A stretch of 64,000 nucleotides of DNA, taken from positions 236,947,922 through 237,011,921 of the forward strand of contig NC_081406.1 of assembly GCF_030272615.1 (NCBI RefSeq), given 5' to 3'. The translations under genes were made by a program, and so were the position numbers. The DNA is from Cryptomeria japonica (taxonomy: Eukaryota > Streptophyta > Pinopsida > Cupressales > Cupressaceae). Under the pieces are notes generated by a model. It searched no databases and was not told where the DNA came from. It saw only the letters and a program-made list of their open reading frames with translations. Below are positions 11,704-23,582 of this stretch, in pieces; the stretch's first letter is position 1, and each line of letters starts with the position of its first letter.

Positions 11704-14700
11704 AAAGAAGAATCAGAAGGAGATGAAGTTGTGTTTATTGATATCAAAGAAGATGGATCAGTGCCTGTTGATTCCACAAGCTGCACTATTGAGGAGAAAG
11801 ATTTAGATACTAAATTTGAAGAGAAAGATGAATGGGTGATTGACAATGGTTGTTCACATCATATGACTAGTGATGAAAGAAAATTTTTGAATATGGAAAG
11901 GTATGATGGTGGAATAGTAAGATTTGATGATGACAAAGCCTGTGTGATCTGTGGTAGAGGTTCTATTTCCTTTGATGGTAAGAATAATACTGATGTTCTA
12001 TATGTTGAAGGTTTGAAGCATAATATTTTAAGTGTTGGATAGATGGTTGACAAAGGTTATCATTTACAATTCAAGAATGGTAAATGCAAGCTCTTAAATG
12101 CCTCCTATATAGAGATTGCATCTGGAACTAAGACTAAAGGTGATATCTTTCATTTGAATGCTGGTGAGAAAAATTGCTTGATTGCTCATATTGATAAAAG
12201 TTGGTTGTGGCATAGGAGAATGTTTCATGTTAACTTGAATTCAATGATTAATATAAATTCTACTCAAGTTGTTAGAGATTTGCCTAAGAGTGTTAGGCTT
12301 GATAATCTGGTATGTAATGAATGTCAGATGGGTAAGAAAACAAGAATTTATTTCAAAAGAAAACAATATACATCTGATGGATTGCTAGATCTTGTGCATA
12401 CTAACCTTTGTGACCTACAAATGTTAGAAGTGTGCAAGGTGACAAATATTTTATGTTGCTAATTGATGATTATTCTAGGATGATGTGGGTTATCATTTTG
12501 AAGGAGAAATCAAAAGCATTAGATAAATTCAAGATATTTAAATCAAAGGTTGAGACTGAGATAGGATTGAAGGTGAAATGTCTGAGATCTAACAGAGGAG
12601 AATAATTTTATTCCGGTGAGTTTGATTCATTCTGTGAGAAGCATGGGATTAGAAGACAATTATTTTCTCCTAGAACCCCTCAGCAGAATGGAGTTATTGA
12701 AAGGAAGAATGGGACTGTTTTGGATGCTGCAAGGACTATGTTGATTGAAGGGAATGTTTTGAAGATCTATTGGAGAGACGCTATTACCACTGTTGTTTAC
12801 ACATTCGACCGAGTTCATATAAAAAGTGATACCAGTAAGACTCCTTGTGAGCTATGGTTTGGTCATGTTCCTACTTTGAGATACTTCATAATTTATGGTA
12901 GAAAATGTTATATCAAGAGAGATGAGGGCATAGGAAAGTTTGAAGCAAGGAGTGATGAAGTAATTTTCTTGGGATACTCAACAAAGAGAAAAGCCTACCG
13001 GTGTTATAATAAGAGACTGAGAAAGATAGTAGAAAGTGTAAATGTGAAGGTTGATAAGAACGTTGGAAAAGATATCAGAGCATGTAGATATGATGAAGTT
13101 CAGCATGTTGTTATAATGCCTATTCAGACTGAAGAGTTGAAGCAGAATGATCCGGTAAAGACTATTAATCCGGATGTTGTTTCTATTAGTGGAGAGATGC
13201 AAGAACCTGAAAATAAGAACAATCAAAAGACTCTGAGGTATTTAAGATTGAATCATTTAGAAAATTAAATTATTGTTGATAAAAATAAAGGTTTGATGAC
13301 TAGAAGAAGGCTAGCTACTGAAGAGGTATGTTTGATTTCTAAAATTGAACCTAAAGATGTACTTATTGAAGCTTGCAAAGATGAAAATTGGATGAGAGAT
13401 ATGGAAGAAAAAATAGATCAGATTGAAAAGAATAACACATGGGAGCTTGTTCCTAGACCTAAGGATAAGAATGTGATTAGTACTAAATGGGTATTCAAGA
13501 ATAAATTGAATGAAGCTGATGAAGTTATTAGAAATAAAGAAAGACTGGTATGCAAAGGTTGTTCACAGAAAGAAGGAATTGATTATGAGGAGACTTTTAC
13601 TCTGGTAGCTAGACTTGAAGCTATTAGATTGTTGCTTGCATATGTTGCCTATCAATATTTCAAGGTGTATTAGATGGATGTCAAGTCAGCCTTTTTCAAT
13701 GGTGATCTTGAGGAAGAAGTTTGCATTGATAAACTTGATGGATTTTCATTATCAGATGATGGAGACATGGTATGTAAACTAAAGAAAGCTCTTTATGGAT
13801 TGAAACAAGCCCCTAGAGCCTAGTATGCTATATTGACTAAATACTTGTTGAAATTGGGATTTAATAAAGGTATTGTTGATAGTAATATATATTTCAAGAT
13901 TGAGAATGATAACATCTTAATTGTTGAAGTCTTTGTTGATGATATTATCTTTGGAGGAGATGATAACTTGAGCATGAAGTTTGTCAGTGATATGCAGAAA
14001 GAATTTAAGATTTCTATGATACGAGAGATGGAATTTTTTTAAGGTTTGCAGATTTCACGGACTAGAAAAGGTATTTTATATCTCAAATTAAATATGTGAA
14101 GGAATTATTGAAGAAGTTTGGATTATATGATTCCAGACCAGTTGGAAGTCCTATGGTGACTAGCTGTAAATTGTTTAAAAATGATGAATCTCCAAAAGCT
14201 AATCAGTCTTTGTACAGATCTATGGTTGTTGGACTGTTATATCTTACTCAAACTAGGTCGGGCATTATGCATGTTGTGTGCATGGATGCTAGATATCAAG
14301 TTGATCTGAAAGAGATTCTTGTCACTGTTGTTAAGAGGATATTTAGATATTTGAAGGGGACTATGGATTATGGTTTGTGGTATCCAAGGAATGATGATTT
14401 CATGTTATGTGCTTACACTGATGCTGATTGGGCTGGTGATTGTGATGACTGAAAGAGTACCTTCAGTGGTGCATTCTTTTTGGGAAAGAAATTGGCTTCA
14501 TGGGCTAGCAAGAAACAAGATTCAATGCTATCTACTATTGAAGTTGAGTACATTGTTGCTTCTAGTAACTGCACTCAGGTAGTTTGGATGAAGCAAATAT
14601 TATAGGATATCAGAGTTGTCTATGATGAGCTTACTATCAAATATTGCATGATAATTCCAATGCTATTAATATGTCAAAGAATTTGGTGCAACATTCAAAG

Positions 14701-14883
14701 ACTAAACATGTGTCAATCAAATATTATTACTTGAGAGAAAAAGTCAATGAAGAGGAAGTGAAGTTAGAATATGTATCTACAAAGGAACAGATTGCTAATA
14801 TTTTCACTAAGCCTTTGCCTATAGATACATTTGTCTATTTGAGAGACAAGTTAGAGGTATCTACCCCTACAGATGAGAACTAG
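11704..14883 (+). pseudogene. Copia gag-pol of element E, broken
   Basis: Protease has the active-site-like DNGCSHHMT near 11840. A TAG follows SVG at 12040. GAG-pre-integrase (about 12200-12340) has LWHRRMFH and CNEC. The integrase core is split by a frameshift near 12460; it shows LRSNRGE where LRSDRGGE is usual, so a catalytic Asp is Asn, then a stop. RT spans about 13290-14100 with FVDDIIFGG; TAG replaces Gln before MDVKSAF at 13672, and TAG replaces Trp in APRAWYA. RNase H (about 14390-14880) has YTDADWAGD followed by TGA, and ends FTKPLP. Expected product: the copia polyprotein. This copy is not functional. Confidence 0.9.
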
Positions 14884-15222
14884 ATGCATTGAGTTGCATC
14901 AATCTGGTGGATCCTAGAGACTTATCTTTCTATCTGTATTGATGAGTTGATGTGGCTACTCAGCCAGAGTAGTTAGTGTGTGTTTCAAGTAATCAGTTAT
15001 GATTTTATCCTAAGGGGGAGATTGTCCTTCTTAGAGGATGTTTTTTGGGTAGAGAAGCATAATCTGTATTCTATCTTTGGCATTGTTGTCAAAGGGGGAG
15101 AGAAGCATGTGAAAAAACTATTTTATCTACTTGATCTTAGGGGGATTTTGTTGGAGATATTTTCTTTCTTTGCATTGATTGTTTTTCACATTCATATGTT
15201 GTCATCAATGCCAAAGGGGGAT
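14884..15222 (+). promoter_or_regulatory. 3' untranslated region of E with four polypurine tracts
   Basis: Four G5-containing purine tracts occur on the + strand: AAGGGGGAGA at 15012, AAAGGGGGAGAG at 15091, TTAGGGGGA at 15137 and AAAGGGGGA at 15213. The last directly precedes the LTR start TGTTGGACATTG and is the presumed functional tract. The second and fourth are each preceded by a TTGTCA-type sequence. Repeated tracts are also seen in C' and L. Confidence 0.75.
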
Positions 15223-16550
15223 TGTTGGACATTGTTGCTGCTAGGATATGTTGTCATTGATGTCAATATATTCTTCCTCTGGTGATTGTTGATTGGTTTA
15301 TTGGGATCATGGTTTGGTGTATGGAGTATTTATAGTATTATTATATTATTTTGTATTGGTTTTGGTGATCTGGAAATCTTAATTGATCATATCAGATAAT
15401 CCAGTTATGTAGTTTGTTTATCTTATCAGAGCTTTGTAGAGTTCATTATTTCCTCTCGTATATTATGGTGTGATCAGATCTTGAGCTGAGCTTTTGAGAT
15501 ATTGTTTGGGATGATCTTGTGTATCCTCATTTCAGATGGTTCATGATTTTTTGCTTTGCAAGCTATCTTTCCTTGTGATAATTATTGTTGTTTGAGTGTT
15601 CTTGAGTTTCAGATGTTGATAAGTGGTGTTAGTACAACTATTACAGATGGTTCTAAAAATGCTTTCTAGTGTTTCCTAATTGTGTCCTATTTTTTTCTAT
15701 GATCTACATTGATCATTGTGTGTGTTCTTAGTGATTTTGTTGAATCGGTGATGTTCTTCGTGTTATGCAGTGTTCCTGGTGGTGTAGTGTGTTGCAGTTG
15801 ATCTTGGTGTGATTTCTGATGGTGATGAGCATTTGGGAATTTGATTTAGGTCCATGATATGTCATGGATATTTTTATATCAGTCTAATGGTCAATCTTTA
15901 TATCATGTGATGTGATTTTGTAATTGTGAGTTAAGGGTTCAACTGACCTTATTGTCAAGGTTGATGAGTTGTATAAATAGGTGATATTGTCATGTAATTT
16001 AGGTATCATGGTTGTGTCTGCATTATCAAAGAGTGGTGTATGTGTGAATAAGTGATTCATCCTTCAGCATTGTGACTGAGAAGAGATTGGTGTTGCAGAG
16101 AAGACATTATGCTTAATTGGAACTGTCATCGGGCATTTGGAGATGTTATTCTTTTAGTTCATTTCTTCTAGATTGTAGTCCAATCATTTTGTAACTCAAT
16201 GAGACCTCCTTGTAAGGTAGTGAACATTTCGTGAGGGTTGTATCCTTCCAGGTTATTGTATCTTGAGTTGTAAGCTCTAGGTGGTGTCCCTGAATGCATG
16301 TACATTCCCCATTGTAATATTTTCACATACTACTGCATAGTATCATCTTATTGTGGGTAGGTTCCCACCATGGTTTTTCCCTTAACTGGGTTTTCCACGT
16401 CAAAATCTTGGTGTTGTGTTTTGTGATTTCAATTTTCTTATCTTTATTATTGTTGTTGTTTATAAAATCTATTTTTGTGGTTCAGTTTGTAGATCCGATG
16501 AAAATTGATTCACCCTTCCCCCCCTCAATTTTCCTTCATTGTTGTTGCCA
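15223..16550 (+). mobile_element. 3' LTR of element E
   Basis: It starts TGTTGGACATTGTTGC after the polypurine tract. It carries TTGTCATTGATGTCAA near its start, the U5 block with CCACCATGGTTTTTCCC (16352-16400), and ends in the C-rich ATTCACCCTTCCCCCCCTC block typical of the copia LTRs in this window. The right edge at ...GTTGCCA (16550) is approximate: 16553 also ends in CA. LINE coding begins just after. Length is about 1.33 kb. Confidence 0.7.
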
Positions 16551-18720
16551 GCAGTTGTTTCCAATAAAATTGGAGATTTTGGCCCTACAAAGGAATCCCT
16601 TTGGGAGGAAATAAAGCTTCAAAATAATTTATTGAATGGAAACTAAGGGAAGAGATTTTTTGGAAATGAAATTCTTGAATGTACTAGCTATAGAAGGGAG
16701 ATAGAAATACAACCTTCTTTAACTTGGTGAAGGCTAGAAGGCATGGTAACATGATCTGCTCCATCGGGTCTAACTAGAGGATTTAATTTTCTTGAATTAA
16801 ATAAATGTATGATATTATTAGATACTTTTCTTGCCTATTCGGGGATGAATCTCCTCCTAAAGATGAAGAGAATCAAATTATGAATTATATTCCTCAAGTT
16901 GTGTCCAACAAAATGAATGAGAGGCTTATTGAGATCTCATCTCTTGATGAATTGGAAAGGATTGTTTTATAGATGAAGAAAGGGAAATCCCCTAGCCCAA
17001 ATGGGTTCCTAGTTAAATTATTCTAATAGTTTTGGGACATTACCAAATAGACTTCTTGGAAGTGGTGCAAGAGTCATAGAGTGGCAAGTAGATGTTGAGG
17101 GCAATAAACTCTACACTTCTTGTGTTCTTCCCAAAACCAAAAGGGTATAGTTATATGGATCATTTTAAGCCAATTGCACTTTGTGATGTGGAATACAAGA
17201 TCATTTCTAATCTTATTATAGAGAGAGTTAAGCCTTGGATCAATACTTTCATATCAGATGAACAAGTGTGCTTTGTGGCTGGCAAAATTTTTTTGGATGG
17301 GGTGGTCATTTCTTCTAAGCCATACATTCCATTGAGGTCTCCAAGGAGAAGTCTATATTCATAAGATTAGATATGGTTAAAGTGTATGATAGAGTATATT
17401 GGATTAATTGGGTGATGAGCTACATCAAGACTACTTCTTATATTCTCATATCTAATAGTAAGCCTTCAAATTTGTTTTTTGCCTCTAGAGGAATTTGATA
17501 GGGGGACTCTCTTTGCCCCCATCTCTTTATTATAATGGTTGAGGGTCTGCATAGGCTCTTATAGGATCATGTGTTGGAAGGGCTTATTTAGGGGTGCAGA
17601 TGGGCTAATATCTTTCCACCATAGTCCAACCTACAATTTGTTGATGATATTAGTTTAATTGGTTTTCCAAGAATTAGGGAAGCAATTAACTTTAGAATAT
17701 CATTAGATATTTACAGTGGTATCGAGGCAAAAAATTAATGAAGGAAAGTCTTCCATTTTTTCTTTGATTCCAAGTTGAGTCTCTCCCACCTTTGTTTACT
17801 TGGGTATTCCTCCCACTGTTGGACCTTTACCTAGGGAAACCTGGAAGAATATGTTAGATAAATGTTTGGATAAGGTTAGCCATTAAAACCTCAAGTGGAT
17901 TTCTTTTGTTGGTAAAGTGTTTGCTTTTAAAGGTTGTGGTTCAATCGCTACTAATCTGAAAGTGTGTGGTGTAGATCGCTCCCTTGAAGTTCATTAGGGA
18001 TCTGGATGCTCTTTCAAGGTAGTTTATGTGGGTAAGTACCTTGGAGTCACAAAAGTGGAGCCTGGTTAAGTGGGTGGATATTTGTAGACCAAATCAAGAG
18101 GGTGGTCTTAGTCTTTTTCAAGCTTCCCTCGCGACTTTGGCTTTGCCAGCAAAGCTCTACTAACATTGGTATACTAATAAAGATCAAGATTGAGCCAAGA
18201 TCCTCACCTTCAAATACCTAAAAGGTGTGAGGGGTGAATATGTTCTAAGGTTTGGATTGGAGGGTAAACATTCTTTCATTTTAGATATCTTAAAATAGGG
18301 TGCCATCTTGATTAAGCAGGGTTTGTTTTGAGTGTGCAATAAGGGTTCTAAGGCTATTTTTTGGAATGAATCCTACAATGGTTTTCCTCCTATATCAATC
18401 ATGAATCTACACTTAAGGGATTTTCTTAGAAATGGATTAGACCAAAGTGGAGGATTTTAAAGTTATTTAGAGATTGGGATAAATTCAAGTGTTCGAGTTG
18501 AAGGAGCCTCTAGATGCCAACCAAGAGGATCAACTAAGGATTGTATGGAGCTATCCCAAATCTTAGTTGGGTGTGTTCACTATTCTCTAGGGACTAGTGA
18601 TATTCTTGCTTGGACTCTAATCTAAGAGGGGTATTTTTTGTGTGTTTTTGATATGTTGGGTGAAAAATTTGTAAACTAATGAAGGTTCATAAAATATGTG
18701 TTTCATGACAGCACATTGGA
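16551..18720 (+). pseudogene. LINE (non-LTR retrotransposon) ORF2, 5' segment in window
   Basis: Degenerate plant LINE ORF2. Near 16840-17050 are the pre-RT motifs LFGDESPPKDEE and MKKGKSPSPNGF. RT follows: FKPIALCDVEYKIISN (17161-17215), LDMVKVYDRVYW near 17370, a GDSLCPHLFI-like motif near 17505, and the catalytic FVDD (QFVDDISLIG, about 17635). Later parts (YLGIPP near 17800; LAWTL near 18610) match the region between RT and the zinc-binding domain. Frameshifts and stops are frequent. LINE ORF2 would make the endonuclease/RT used for target-primed integration. The endonuclease part is not seen and would lie left of element E. The right break is approximate. Confidence 0.85.
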
Positions 18721-19776
18721 TGATATCTCTTAAAAGAAAAGATATAATCCCTCCTAATTATAAGGGAAGGCTCCCCCTTTCTACTGCAATTACTTTCTAT
18801 TTTATCTACCTACTAACTTTACACTAATCCAAGGTACAATAACAACTTAGTCCTCTTCCTTCAGAACCAGTTATATCTAATTCTCTTTTAAGAATAGATT
18901 TCTCTTAACTTAAACAACTTGAAAACTTGTAGTAATATCAAACAAATCTACCTGGGAAGTAAAGTGTCCATGATAAACACAGTCTTTTGTTACTTCCCCT
19001 TTTCTGAAAAATGACCTAGAGACAGGAATTGCAAACACCTAAGAACTCAAAGATTCTTTTTCTATACTAAAACTCCTATCAACCATTGTAACCCAAATAT
19101 ATTGTCAGCTCAAAGACTCACAAATATATTAAAAGATCTTTTACTCTAACCAGATAATCCAAATAGCACAAAGACTCTACTTTTTATCTTTCAAATACAA
19201 TTTATAGAGATAACTTGTAAAAGCTCAAAGACTTAAAGCAACCTTCTCTCAACTAGTTTCCAATTCTTGAATTTTCAAAGTAACTCAAAGATTACTTACA
19301 AAAACTCAAAAAAACTTCAATATCTAGAACTCAAAGTTATATCCAACTTTAATCATTCAAGAATATATGATACCAATGACATAATAACATTCATACCACA
19401 TAAAATATTGCACTCAAGAGAAAGTTTGAATGCCAAGCTTAGCTCCTTCTTGACTAAATAGAAAATTTATAAAATGAACGCCAAGTCTCAGTTTTCTCTT
19501 CACTTTGGAAGAGTTTTGTTGCATAAACAATGATGGAAAAAAGATATTTATTAAAATAATAACCCCCATATATAGGAGAGGGGTGCAGCATGAAAATAAG
19601 AAATTGCAACTAATTCTAAGACTAAGTCAAAAGAAGAGTTTGATTCAACTAAGGACTTGTGCACTCAAAAGGTGCACATATGCAACTAAAAAATGACACT
19701 TAAAGTGTCAATGGATATAATAAAATGCCACTAGGAAAAACATGAAAATTTACTAAACTGTGTTATTTTCCCTTAA
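18721..19776 (-). other. Region downstream of the D gene, no gene seen
   Basis: About 1 kb, AT-rich, with a scattered motif close to CTCAAAGA recurring roughly a dozen times between 19030 and 19340. No coding similarity is visible. If D is an LTR element this would hold its 3' LTR, but it shows no direct repeat with the region beyond 30202. Confidence 0.5.
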
Positions 19777-22637
19777 GTTGAATCTCGCTTCTGGAATTCA
19801 TTGAACTTTTGTAGAGCATTCTTCATTTGAACTTCATCGGTTCCCTGAGTATTTTTGATGATGACCTTGACCCTAGTGATGGAATCTTCTAAGTCAGTGC
19901 AACACTTCTTATATTTCTTCAGAAGTGAATGCAAAAAATCCAAGATGAACTGAAGATCAAGTAATTTGTCAATTTAGGACAAAGAGAAGTACTCCCTATC
20001 AATTTCGGTAGTCACAAGCAAGCTGAAATATTTAATGATTTCATCCACATCAAGAACCTTTTCATTCTCATTGAGGAAAGCACATGGAATCTCAAAGATT
20101 TTTGCAACAATCTATTTCTTCTTATCTGCACATTCTTTTTGGTCCTTCCTCATATCCTTGACTAGGTGCTCTAGGATATTCATCTGGTGTTCCAAAGCCT
20201 CTCGCTGCTTAATGTACATGTGTCATGAAGAGATAACACCATTTTGTATGATATCATTTGGATCATAGTCTTCAAATTTAAACTAGGCTTCAAAATCCTT
20301 TTCTTGTGTTTCAAGTTCTTGAGAGAAGACCTCTATGGTGTTATCTACCTCTATCCTCATAGCATCAATATTGTTGAAAATGGTGTAGGTTGAACTTATG
20401 AGACATGTGCCTTGGCTCAACATCCAATCCATCCACTCTCCTACAACTCTGCTCTGAGATATTTCTTGCTCAGCTCTTTTGACAACCTTCTTGTCCAAAG
20501 ATGAGGCTACATGTTTAATAGCTTCTAAGGACTTAGTCACTTTGATAATAATTGAGGTGAGTTTATTAATTCGTGCCTTGGGTTGATCCTTTTTGGCTAT
20601 CTCTTCATCATACGTGGAAACTAAGGCTTCCAAGGTGGACTGAGCATCCTGTGCCACAGAATCATGAGTTTTCTTCCCTAAATCAATCCTCTGGATAATA
20701 TAGTCTAAATCCTAGATTTGGCTAATAATTGCATCTGGAGGAGGGATAGCAACCTCACCATACTTGTTCTTATTTTTATCAACCTTGACCCTTGACAATT
20801 TTTTAGCTTTCTTGACAGTTTTGGGTTTGATAGGGACAAGTTGACTAAAATCAAAATCTTTGGGAGACACTATCTGCTTCTTTCTTTTAGGTGCATTGGA
20901 CATCAACCAAGGTGGTAAAGTTGAATCATCATCCTCACCTACTACCACATCCTAAGAGGGATTGATAGAATCCTGAATGATGGTGGCTACAATAGGAGAT
21001 GTCATGGTCATAAAATTGGTGGGATTTTCTAGAGATGATTTGTTGGACCTAGGAGCCGACTCATTCATGATTTTTTCAAAATGATCCAACATGGTTGCAG
21101 ACACTTTAGACAATGTGGGAAAAGTTGAGAAGACATTCTCAATATTGTCATGAGGAATATCTAGATTGTACTCACTAACACTAGTAAAAGATACATGGAT
21201 AATATTTGAAGGAGAAACATAGGTAACCACTGGGGGCTCTAACTCAAAGGTAGAAATAGGAACCTATAATTTAGATGAAGAAGGAGGTAACTGGTGTAAA
21301 GACTTGTCTCCTTGTGGATACTCTTCTTCATCAAATTCACCATGTTATTGGTCACCTTCTTGTCCTTCTTCTAACTGATCAACATCAATTGGTTCTTTAT
21401 TAGGAAGCTCACCCTCCACTTGTTCATCTAGTACTTTTGAATCTTGTGTCTCATAAACATTAGAGGTCAATGGCTCTCCTTGGTATTTCCCTTTTTTAGT
21501 TCCAACTATGAACTTTAGTTTGGGAGCCTTGGCTATAGTGTTGGGATCATGTTTGTTCTCATTTTTAATCTTAGACCTTCCTCCCATTGGGCCAGGAGTT
21601 TCATCATCAAAACCAGAGAAGTGTTTCAATAGAATACCTTTTCTTGAAAGCCACACATTTTTATTCGTAAGAATACTTTGAAACCAGTCTTTGATAGAAG
21701 TGCATTGCTTTTGTGACCATTGGATGAAAGGAAAATTATTAGAGGAAACTTTGTTGTCAACATAGGCAAAGTCTAAGATATTTCCATCATCCTCTAAGTC
21801 ATCTATAATATCAATGAGGTCAAACTCCTTGATTTGATCAATGGTTAGCCGACAATAGTCAAGTTTTCTTATATCATGCTCAGACCTGCAATCGGACCAA
21901 ACATCTTCAATTTGATGCACATGAACAAATGCCTTCTTCAGCTTATTTCTCATCCCTCTATAGTCAAAGTCCTTCCTGGCTTTGAAGAACCTCATGGCAA
22001 CTCTTCTCATCTCCTCTTCCATTTCTCTAGCTTTGTAGATAGAGATGATGGAATATCTACCAATGGTAAGGGATAATTTCAAACATGTTTTATGAGAACC
22101 CGATTGGGCCTCATGTACTGCATTCATTAAATGAGATAGCTCCATCAACATAATTTTGTCAGAAGGATACCTAGGAAGTATGAAAAGATTTCCATTGAAA
22201 CAACCAACTCTGAGGTATGTGAAGGTTGGAAATTCCAGGAACATACTTCCATATTGGTTCACTACCTTCCAATCATGATAAGATACCCTTTTATTATACA
22301 AATTCTTATTTAACATAACCAAGTAATAACTGAAGAAAGCATCATTTACTCTCTGGAAATGACTATGACTATTCTAAAGAACCAAATGGAAATAGTATTT
22401 ATGTACCTCAATCTGCCTCCTATCGCTAGTTGTAGACAATCTAGGAAAATGTCTCATTGAAGCCACAACATACACCAAGTATGAAGTCATGTAAAACTTG
22501 AGTGTGGTAGGTACCTTAGCAAGGTACTCACAAATGGCATCACTGATCTGTTCTCCCCAAGATATCTTTTCTTTATTCTGTCTGATCACATGAATGTATT
22601 GACACATCCATTTATAGTAGGTGTTGGAGGTGGGAAG
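19777..22637 (-). pseudogene. D gene, 3' part: long ORF of unknown function
   Basis: The minus-strand reading continues from the 29554-30201 segment across the C' insertion: ...RVIGLP, then TSNTYYKW. Segments: helical region with WGEQISDAI and MTSYLVYVV (22646-22374); a 325-codon open stretch (22322-21345) with FLEFPTFTYLRVGCF and an acidic C-terminus; a Thr/Ser-rich linker; a basic patch KRKKQIVSPKDF (about 20880); then Lys/Glu-rich coiled-coil-like segments to the stop near 19777. A few stops and frameshifts interrupt it. I do not recognise a known domain. The layout (N-terminal domain with GLP, charged middle, coiled-coil end, about 1170 codons in total) resembles the C' second ORF. Confidence 0.6.
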
Positions 22638-23567
22638 TGTTGGCAATTGACACTCAATTGGTTGGTTTCACTATGTTATCATTGATGGCAACATGGTATT
22701 TTATTCCAGCTTCATGTTTTGGTTTAGTTGTGTACCGACATGCACTTCACAGACACTACACCGACACTAGCACCAGCATCGACAGGACAGAAGGATTTCT
22801 TTGGTTACCGACAATGAAGGACGACATGGTTTAGAATAAGGTTATTAGTATTGCAGGCCGACATCTCTTGGATCTGGCATTGGCAATTGTTTTTGATATT
22901 CATACATTTATGTTATCTAGCCGACATGTAATTTGATATTGTAACTATCTTTGTAAGCCGACATGCGGCATGATAAGTTGTATAGGGTATATAGGTCAAT
23001 TGGATTAAATCATTTTTTATATAGATAATTGACATGGTAATAGAGATGGTGATGGATATGTGAATGTGATACAATGTGAGGATATTTATGTAAGGGTTAT
23101 TTCGGTAAAGGGTTTAGGGTTTCAGACTAAAATAGACAGAGCTTAAAATGAAACTGTATTATGGCATAGAAGATTATATCTTAGCAGTTCAACTCTTCTC
23201 TGGATTGTAGTCAGGATTTATATGTAGTCAGTGAGGCTCTGTTTGTGATTGAGCAGTGTGCTCTAGGCTGTAAGCATTCCTACAAGTGTAGGCCCCTTAT
23301 ATTTTGTAATATCTCTTCATATGGCCAATGGATTGATATTGTGGGTCACAAATCCCATGATGTTTTTTTCTCTTTGAGGTTTTCCACATATAATTTTGTG
23401 TGTTATGATTCTTATTTATATGATTGGATTATTGGTTGCTTTACTTCTTTCAATTCTGTATATACTGGTATACCGATTGGTGTATGCATGTTTTAACAAG
23501 GCTAAAATTGATCATTCTGGTATAACACAGATTCACCCCCCCCTCTCAGTGTTATTGGATTCCAACA
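22638..23567 (+). mobile_element. 5' LTR of C'
   Basis: It runs from TGTTGGCAATTGACACTCAA to GGATTCCAACA, 930 bp. The U5 block lies at 23342-23389 (here with CCCATGATG instead of CCACCATGG) and a C-tract CACCCCCCCCTCTCAGTG near 23532-23550. The matching 3' LTR shows frequent substitutions and small indels, including loss of a CACTAGCACCAGCAT-like stretch, so the insertion is not recent. Confidence 0.85.
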
Positions 23568-23569
23568 AT

Positions 23570-23582
23570 TGGTATCAGAGCC
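23570..23582 (+). promoter_or_regulatory. Primer binding site of C'
   Basis: TGGTATCAGAGCC is complementary to the 3' end of initiator methionine tRNA, the usual primer of plant copia elements. It lies two bases after the LTR end. Confidence 0.85.

Larger units (their letters stand above)
11704..16550 (+). mobile_element. Element E: Ty1/copia retrotransposon, 3' three quarters
   Basis: The order protease, GAG-pre-integrase, integrase, RT, RNase H, then 3' LTR is diagnostic of Ty1/copia. The 5' LTR and most of gag are absent because element C lies at the left junction; they are expected left of the window. The 3' LTR (15223-16550) abuts a LINE, so E is probably inserted in that LINE. Its polypurine region and LTR start (TGTTGGACATTG) resemble those of the C/C' family, making the E type a candidate source of enzymes for C and C'. 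Confidence 0.8.

Noticed and set aside
16351-16614. Short open frame across the E LTR end
   Set aside because: It spans the LTR edge and the LINE start, so it cannot be one gene.
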